Source: an uncultured Clostridia bacterium
Lineage (GTDB): Bacteria > Bacillota > Clostridia > Christensenellales > Borkfalkiaceae
NCBI GenBank assembly: GCA_946540675.1
Contig: CAMNIW010000025.1
Span: 1-11,263 of the forward strand
Direction of reading: 5' to 3'
DNA: 11,263 bases
Shown here: positions 6,513 to 11,263 of the stretch, piece by piece
How positions within the stretch are numbered: the stretch's first letter is position 1
Layout: the number at the start of each line of letters is the position of its first letter
Notes under the pieces: generated by a model
Seen by the model: the letters and a program-made list of their open reading frames with translations, nothing else
Told to the model about the DNA's origin: nothing
Databases searched by the model: none
Translations under genes and position numbers: made by a program

Positions 6513-7972
6513 AGAGATTCGTTTCCCCCAAGAGTATCTATGTATTCCAAGACCGCGTTTTTATCGGAAAAATCGCGTTTTATACCGTTTATTTCCTGAT
6601 ATTTTTCCGCACCTTTACCCGCTATCACGAGCACGTCGCCCCTTTTAAGTTTGTCTACGGCGAATTTTATCGCTTCGGCTCTGTCGGTAATGCGCGTATA
6701 ATTTCCGTTTACGCGCTTTATTCCGACTTCTATTTCTCCGATTATACAGTCGGGATCTTCATATCTCGGATTGTCGCTTGTGATAACGCTGTAATCCGCT
6801 ATAATTCCGGCTATTTCGCCCATTATCGGGCGCTTTGCCTTCTCGCGGTTTCCGCCGCAACCGAAAAGGCATATGAGCTTGCCTTTACAAATTTTTTTCA
6901 TAGAAGACAACGTCCTGTTAAGTCCGTCGGGGGTATGCGCGTAATCGAGAAATATCGACGCGCCGCGCCACTCCGCAATCGGTTCGGCTCGGCCGCTTAC
7001 AGGTCGTATCTTCTTTAATGCGGCCGATATCGTGTGTATTCTGACCCCGAGCGCCGCCGCGCACGCACATACCGCAAGAGTATTATACACGTTGCATATG
7101 CCGTACAACGGTATGTTGAGTTCGTATATTATATCAAAAAGGTTTATCACGTAATTTATTCCGCGAGTGCTTTCTGCGACGTTTACCGCAAAGACGTCCG
7201 AAGGCGAATCGATGCCGTAAGTTATCGTGTTGACAAGGTTTTTCGCAATTATCTCCCTGCCCACGGCGTCGTCGCTGTTTATAATCTTGTACTTACATAT
7301 ATCGTCGGAAAATATTTTTTTCTTTGTCTCCGCGTAATTTTCGAAATCGGTGAAATAGTCGAGATGATCTTCCGTGCAGTTGGTAAAGATAAGCGCTTCG
7401 AAATATATCCCGCCCACCCTGTTTTGATCTATTGCGTGTGCTGAAACTTCCATCACGAGATATTCTACCCCGCTGTCAACCATATCGCGCATAAGTTTAT
7501 ACAGATCGAGCGTACCGAGCGTAGTCAGTCCGCTATCGAACATAAGTCCGTTATATATCGTTCCCAGCGTTCCGCTCACACCGACGTTCAGTCCCCGCGC
7601 GGCGAGCACCGCGGACAATACGTGACACGTGGTGGTTTTTCCGTTAGTTCCCACCACCCCGACGACTTTGAGTTCTTTTTGCGGAGAACCGTAAAAACAG
7701 TCGGCAAACTTTACCATCGCGTCCCTGATATTATCTACCACGACAACGCAAACGCCGCACTCGATCCTTTCTTCCGACACAATCATTACGGCGCCGTTAT
7801 TTATTGCTTCTTTTATATAAATTTTACCGTCTGAGTCGGTGCCCTTACGGCAAAAGAAAACACTTCCCGATTCCACCTTTGCCGAGTGGTCGCACAACGA
7901 ATTTACGTCAATCGGAATTTTTCCAATTATTTCCGAAATTTCAATAGATTTCAAAAGTTTTTCAACATTCAT
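6509..7972 (-). CDS. murE: UDP-MurNAc-tripeptide synthetase (MurE), predicted meso-DAP-adding
   Basis: A cytoplasmic Mur ligase of 487 residues that adds the third stem residue to UDP-MurNAc-L-Ala-D-Glu. Seen: an N-terminal UDP-binding domain (1-100), P-loop GVVGTNGKTTT (105-115), MEVSAHAIDQNRV (174-186), TNCTEDHLDYF (197-207), the YAETKKKIF segment holding the lysine expected to be carbamylated, LDYAHTPDGL (342-351), GGNREKAKRP (373-382) and DNPR (400-403). DNPR is the signature for diaminopimelate-adding MurE, whereas lysine-adding enzymes differ there. Two usually conserved spots are changed: LTTP reads LTTL (149-152), and GKGHE reads GKGAE (452-456). The ATG at 7972 overlaps the PBP stop by 4 bases, with AAGGGAT six or so bases upstream. 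No fusion to MurF is present; the protein ends normally. Confidence 0.96.
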   Translation of the reverse strand: MNVEKLLKSIEISEIIGKIPIDVNSLCDHSAKVESGSVFFCRKGTDSDGKIYIKEAINNGAVMIVSEERIECGVCVVVVDNIRDAMVKFADCFYGSPQKELKVVGVVGTNGKTTTCHVLSAVLAARGLNVGVSGTLGTIYNGLMFDSGLTTLGTLDLYKLMRDMVDSGVEYLVMEVSAHAIDQNRVGGIYFEALIFTNCTEDHLDYFTDFENYAETKKKIFSDDICKYKIINSDDAVGREIIAKNLVNTITYGIDSPSDVFAVNVAESTRGINYVINLFDIIYELNIPLYGICNVYNTLAVCACAAALGVRIHTISAALKKIRPVSGRAEPIAEWRGASIFLDYAHTPDGLNRTLSSMKKICKGKLICLFGCGGNREKAKRPIMGEIAGIIADYSVITSDNPRYEDPDCIIGEIEVGIKRVNGNYTRITDRAEAIKFAVDKLKRGDVLVIAGKGAEKYQEINGIKRDFSDKNAVLEYIDTLGGNESL

Positions 7973-9705
7973 TTTATCCCTTTGATCTCCTTGCTTTTTA
8001 TAATGCCGTCGAATACGTCCTTAACTATCGGCGCCGCAACCGTAGAACCGTACAAACCGCCTATCGGCTCGTCCACTATCGCAAGTGCCAGATATTTCGG
8101 ATCGGACGACGGGAAAAAACCGACGAAACTCATAATATTCTTTCCGACTGCTATTCTGCCGTTTTCATATTTTTGCGCGGTACCCGTCTTTCCGCCCACT
8201 CTGTACCCTTCGATATATGCCTGCTTTCCGCTTCCGCTCTTTACGACGTCTTCGAGATATCCGGCAAGTATACGCGAAGCTTTTTCGCTTATCACCCTGT
8301 TTTTAACTTTCGGATTGATTATTTGCGCTATTTTCCCCGTTTTATCGCTTATCTCGCTTACGAAATACGGCTCGTAATAAAGTCCGCCGTTTACCGCGGC
8401 GGCGGTAGCCGCCGCAAGTTGTATCGGCGTTACCGCAATAGTCTGCCCGAAACTTATTCTTGCAAGATCTCCGCCCGTTACAGAACTTTCCGGTACGACC
8501 ATTCCCAACGCTTCGCCGTTAAAATCTATCCCCGTCGTCTTTCCGTATCCGAACGCTTCGATATAATCGTACATTTTCTCTTTGCCGAGCGACAAAGCGA
8601 TATCAACAAAACACGGATTGCAACTGTTATTCAGCGCGGCCGCAAGATTCTCGTTGGCGTGTTTTCCGTTTGCGTGCGTCGTCCAGCATTTTATTTTCTT
8701 TCCGTCCACAATTCTGTAATTGCTCGGATTAAACACGTAGTTAAGCGAAAAAGCCTTTTTGTTTCCCTGCAAATATTCTTCGATGTTTGCCGCCGCGGTC
8801 AATATCTTGAAAGTAGAGCCCGGCTCGTACGAATCAACTATAAAAGAATTTCTGCTCGCCGAGTCTAAAAACTTCCTGTCTTCTCTCGGAACGGCGTTCA
8901 AATCGTAAGACGGCAATTCGCTCATCGCGAGTATTTGTCCGCTTGACGGATCGAGCACGACGACCGCGCAAGACTTCGGCGTATATTCGTTATACGCTTT
9001 GTACATAACGGCATCGCATATACGCTGTATTTCAGCGTCTATCGTAAGTTTTACGCTAAGCCCGTCGGTAGCGGCGATATATCTTGCCGCCGTTTTACCT
9101 ATATCTTTGCCTATAAGGTCGGATTCATACAGTATTTCTCCGTCATATCCGCGTAAAAACTCGTCGTAATAAAGTTCGAGACCGCTTTGTCCGCGCCCGT
9201 CGGAAGAAACGTATCCGAGAACCTGACACAGCGAACTTCCGAAAGGATAATATCTTGAATTATCCGACGAGTAATATACGCCTTGCAAATCGTAATCGGC
9301 AAGTTTGTCGACGGTTTCTTTGTTTACGTTTCTCTTTACGGTTATTTCGGACGAAGTTCCTGCGATTATCTTATCGTACAGGGCGTCGGCTTCGATACCG
9401 TCGAAGATTTGCGAAAGACTATCCGCGACAGCGCGCGGATCGGCGACGCATCTCGTCCTTATATACACGGCGTAAGACTGTTTATTTTCAGCAAGCGGAA
9501 CGTTATTTCTGTCATATATAACGCCCCTTTTTGCCGATACGGGCAACTCTCTCGTCCACTGATCTATCGCAAGCGACTGCAATTCTTTACCGCTCACTAT
9601 CTGGATATAGAACACTCTCGATATTATAAACAAAAAAATAAAGGTTATCGCGCATAAAAGCGCAAATAACCTCTTTCGTATAATATTAAGATTTAAGTTA
9701 TAAAT
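7969..9705 (-). CDS. Class B penicillin-binding protein, SpoVD/FtsI type (transpeptidase)
   Basis: A membrane-anchored transpeptidase that cross-links septal or spore peptidoglycan, partnering the SEDS protein. With the start given it has 578 residues. Seen: cytoplasmic basic RKR then a membrane segment, ARFYxQ-like SRVFYIQIVSG, the dimerisation domain beginning TRELPVSAKRGVIYDRN, and the three penicillin-binding motifs STFK (active Ser about 297), SCN (about 361-363) and KTG (about 506-508). The protein ends shortly after the transpeptidase domain; no PASTA domain follows, unlike B. subtilis SpoVD. Cysteines in KCW (about 340) and NSCN (about 362) resemble the redox pair of SpoVD. The start is uncertain: no ATG, GTG or TTG exists in frame between the Shine-Dalgarno AAAGGAG (9713-9719) and a TTG at 9633, which would remove most of the membrane anchor. 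I place it at an ATT (9703-9705), 7 bases from the Shine-Dalgarno. Function is certain, the vegetative or sporulation role is not. Confidence 0.9.
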   Translation of the reverse strand: MYNLNLNIIRKRLFALLCAITFIFLFIISRVFYIQIVSGKELQSLAIDQWTRELPVSAKRGVIYDRNNVPLAENKQSYAVYIRTRCVADPRAVADSLSQIFDGIEADALYDKIIAGTSSEITVKRNVNKETVDKLADYDLQGVYYSSDNSRYYPFGSSLCQVLGYVSSDGRGQSGLELYYDEFLRGYDGEILYESDLIGKDIGKTAARYIAATDGLSVKLTIDAEIQRICDAVMYKAYNEYTPKSCAVVVLDPSSGQILAMSELPSYDLNAVPREDRKFLDSASRNSFIVDSYEPGSTFKILTAAANIEEYLQGNKKAFSLNYVFNPSNYRIVDGKKIKCWTTHANGKHANENLAAALNNSCNPCFVDIALSLGKEKMYDYIEAFGYGKTTGIDFNGEALGMVVPESSVTGGDLARISFGQTIAVTPIQLAAATAAAVNGGLYYEPYFVSEISDKTGKIAQIINPKVKNRVISEKASRILAGYLEDVVKSGSGKQAYIEGYRVGGKTGTAQKYENGRIAVGKNIMSFVGFFPSSDPKYLALAIVDEPIGGLYGSTVAAPIVKDVFDGIIKSKEIKGIK

Positions 9706-9712
9706 AATTATG

Positions 9713-9719
9713 CTCCTTT
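9713..9719 (-). promoter_or_regulatory. Ribosome binding site of the PBP gene, facing a non-standard start
   Basis: AAAGGAG follows directly on the ftsL stop codon TGA (9719-9721, sharing its last A). Downstream in the PBP frame the codons are ATA, ATT, ATT, TAT, AAC. The second ATT (9703-9705) has 7 bases between it and the Shine-Dalgarno. This site argues that translation starts here and not at the TTG at 9633, which has no ribosome binding site. Confidence 0.6.
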
Positions 9720-10303
9720 CAGCCTTTATACATACCCATTTCTTCGGCTTTTTGTATTATCACTTCATCGCTCGAAACGTATTCGTATTCGTTGATCACG
9801 GTTTCATAACGAGTATTGAGATCTTTTAACTGCATATTATACCGATCGATAGACGCGTCGAGAGACCTGAGCATTCTCGAATTGAGAATTATCAGCGATA
9901 AAATGGTTATTATCACCAACGCATACACAGCGAGAAGAACTTTTCCCTTGGAACTCAACTTAAAGCCTTTTTCGGTCTTTTCGGCTCTCTTTATGTTGAC
10001 GTCTTCATAAATATCTTCGTCTTCTCCCTGGCCGAACTGCATCGTTGTCGACGAAGGAGTTATATCTTCTTCGTTGTAAACTTTTTCTTCCGTTTCGACG
10101 GCGGGCGCGTATTTTGTATTAAGTTGGGCAATAGTCGATTTGGTTTCGGTTTCGACCGCGTCGTCTTTTACGGCGTTGGTCGCGTTTTCCGTTCCCATAT
10201 ACTTTTCGTAGTTAAGTATACGGTCAAGATTGCTCTTTATTTCGTTGCGCTTCTCGTCGGCGCTTACGTTTTCTAAAACGCTTGTCTGCCTGTTATTATA
10301 CAT
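9719..10303 (-). CDS. ftsL: FtsL-like divisome protein with long acidic N-terminal extension
   Basis: A predicted bitopic membrane protein of 194 residues. Residues 1 to about 115 are hydrophilic, rich in Asp, Glu, Thr and Asn, and look disordered. Next comes a basic patch (KLSSKGK), one membrane segment (about 121-141, VLLAVYALVIITILSLIIL), and a short extracellular helical part with coiled-coil character (SLDASIDRYNMQLKDLNTRYETV) ending in AEEMGMYKG, which resembles the 'A...GM' end of FtsL/DivIC proteins. FtsL forms a complex with FtsQ/DivIB and its partner to activate septal synthesis. Place (between rsmH and the PBP gene) and topology are the main evidence, since FtsL sequences diverge fast. 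The ATG at 10303 is chosen because GGAGGG stands five bases upstream; a GTG two codons earlier touches the Shine-Dalgarno and is unlikely. Typical FtsL has only 90-130 residues, so the extension is unusual. Confidence 0.85.
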   Translation of the reverse strand: MYNNRQTSVLENVSADEKRNEIKSNLDRILNYEKYMGTENATNAVKDDAVETETKSTIAQLNTKYAPAVETEEKVYNEEDITPSSTTMQFGQGEDEDIYEDVNIKRAEKTEKGFKLSSKGKVLLAVYALVIITILSLIILNSRMLRSLDASIDRYNMQLKDLNTRYETVINEYEYVSSDEVIIQKAEEMGMYKG

Positions 10304-10347
10304 ATTCACCCTCCGTATAAATTATTTATATAAACTTTAACGTGTAA

Positions 10348-11263
10348 TCAAATTTTTTCAACTACTCTTAACTTTGCGCTTTTTGCTCGCGGATTCCGCT
10401 CGTTTTCTTCTTCCGTAGCAATTATCGGCTTTTTATTTACGCTTACGACTTCTCTTTTTTTGCCGCACACGCATATAGGAAACCGCTTGTCGCAAATACA
10501 GTCCGTTTCGAGATCCTTGATAGTTTGTTTTACTATTCTGTCTTCGAGCGAATGAAAGGTTATTACCGCAAGTCTTCCGCCGACTTTCAACCCTTTGACT
10601 ATATCTTTGATACATTCGGACAAACCGTCGAGTTCTTCGTTGACTTCTATCCGTATCGCCTGAAAAGTCTTTTTTGCCGGATGCCCTTGCTGTTTGAATT
10701 TATAAGGGATCGACTTGTCGATTACGTCGACCAAGCGGCCTGTCGTGTCTATATATCCGTTTTTTCTTTCTTCGCAAATGTTTTTCGCGATGTTTGCGGC
10801 AAATCTTTCTTCTCCGTAAGTCGAGATGATATACGCGAGTTTTTCTCTTTCGTATAAGTTTACGACTTCCCACGCGCTTTTAGGATTATCTTTATCCATA
10901 CGCATATCCAACCGCGTATCGCGCGCCATATACGAAAAACCGCGTTCTCTGTTATCGAGTTGATAACTGCTTACTCCGAGATCGAGCAACGCACCGTCAA
11001 ACCCCTCTATTCCGCACTCCCGTTTTATTTCGGTAAAATCTTTGAAATTGCGGTGGAACAGTCTGTATCTGCCGTCATACTCCGAAAGCCTTTCTTCGGC
11101 GTTTTTTATCGCTTCCATATCCATATCGGTCGCAATAAGTTTTCCGTCGGGGCTTGTCCTTCTGAGTATTTCTTCGGAATGTCCCGCTCCGCCGAGCGTT
11201 CCGTCAAAGTATATTCCGCCGTCTTTTAAGTTAAGTGCGGTCATACACTCTTCAAGCATTACC
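10348..11263 (-). CDS. rsmH: 16S rRNA (cytosine(1402)-N4)-methyltransferase RsmH (5' end cut off by window)
   Basis: A SAM-dependent methyltransferase that modifies N4 of C1402 in the decoding centre of 16S rRNA; formerly MraW, and normally near the start of the dcw cluster. 304 residues are visible. Seen: the SAM-binding DGTLGGAGHSEEIL, ATDMDMEAI, LLDLGVSSYQLDNRERGFSY, LDMRMD, the P-A-K-KTFQAIRIEVNEEL segment, and FHSLEDRIVK, all diagnostic of the family. A cysteine cluster CICDKRFPICVCG occurs near the C-terminus, as in many Firmicute members. An ATG at 11257-11259 exists, but the preceding codon is Val and the reading V-M-L-E-E fits the family's conserved 'H-x-P-V-M/L-L-E-E', so the true start lies just outside the window, probably less than ten codons away. 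ftsL follows after 44 bases. If mraZ is present it would be upstream. Confidence 0.97.
   Translation of the reverse strand, partial: VMLEECMTALNLKDGGIYFDGTLGGAGHSEEILRRTSPDGKLIATDMDMEAIKNAEERLSEYDGRYRLFHRNFKDFTEIKRECGIEGFDGALLDLGVSSYQLDNRERGFSYMARDTRLDMRMDKDNPKSAWEVVNLYEREKLAYIISTYGEERFAANIAKNICEERKNGYIDTTGRLVDVIDKSIPYKFKQQGHPAKKTFQAIRIEVNEELDGLSECIKDIVKGLKVGGRLAVITFHSLEDRIVKQTIKDLETDCICDKRFPICVCGKKREVVSVNKKPIIATEEENERNPRAKSAKLRVVEKI

Noticed and set aside
8173..8868. 231-codon open frame on the plus strand opposite the PBP gene
   Set aside because: It lies wholly antisense to conserved transpeptidase motifs, has an Arg/Tyr/Phe-rich composition typical of shadow frames, and has no family signature.
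1..11263. Search for mobile elements, CRISPR repeats, tRNA or rRNA genes, toxin-antitoxin or defence genes
   Set aside because: Nearly the whole window is filled by ten conserved dcw genes; no direct repeats, transposase motifs or RNA-gene features were seen by eye.

Overview
The window is a division and cell wall (dcw) gene cluster, entirely on the minus strand. Reading along transcription (from high to low coordinates) the order is rsmH (5' end cut off by the window edge), an ftsL-like gene, a class B penicillin-binding protein (SpoVD/FtsI type), murE, mraY, murD, a SEDS glycosyltransferase (FtsW/SpoVE type), murA, ftsQ/divIB and an ftsA-like gene (3' part cut off at position 1). I see no RNA gene, mobile element, CRISPR array or phage-like gene.

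The gene order, the strong GGAGG-type ribosome binding sites, and the placing of murA next to ftsQ/divIB and ftsA after the SEDS gene point to a Firmicute of the Clostridia type. MurE carries a DNPR motif, which predicts meso-diaminopimelate in the peptidoglycan. I cannot name the genus.

Layout: 11263-10348 rsmH; 10303-9719 ftsL; about 9705-7969 PBP; 7972-6509 murE; 6512-5514 mraY; 5512-4166 murD; 4173-3046 ftsW/spoVE; a 198-base gap holding a weak terminator-like hairpin, a possible promoter and an inverted repeat; 2847-1585 murA; 1574-759 ftsQ; 732-1 ftsA. From the PBP to the SEDS gene, neighbours overlap by 4 to 8 bases or sit 1 base apart, so translational coupling is likely. The gap at 2848-3045 is the only plausible break, splitting the run into rsmH-to-ftsW and murA-ftsQ-ftsA.

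Functionally, MurA commits UDP-GlcNAc to the wall pathway. MurD and MurE add the second and third stem residues. MraY loads the precursor on the lipid carrier, and the SEDS/PBP pair polymerises and cross-links the wall at the septum. FtsL, FtsQ/DivIB and FtsA are the structural divisome parts. murF and murG, commonly found in this kind of cluster, are absent from the positions where they would be expected.

This is mostly an ordinary core region and I found no unknown multi-gene system. The points most worth a second look are the PBP gene with no ATG/GTG/TTG start at its strong ribosome binding site, the missing murF and murG, the altered phosphate-2 loop of the FtsA-like protein, the SAGN replacement in the SEDS protein, the possible redox cysteines in the PBP, and the inverted repeat ahead of murA.
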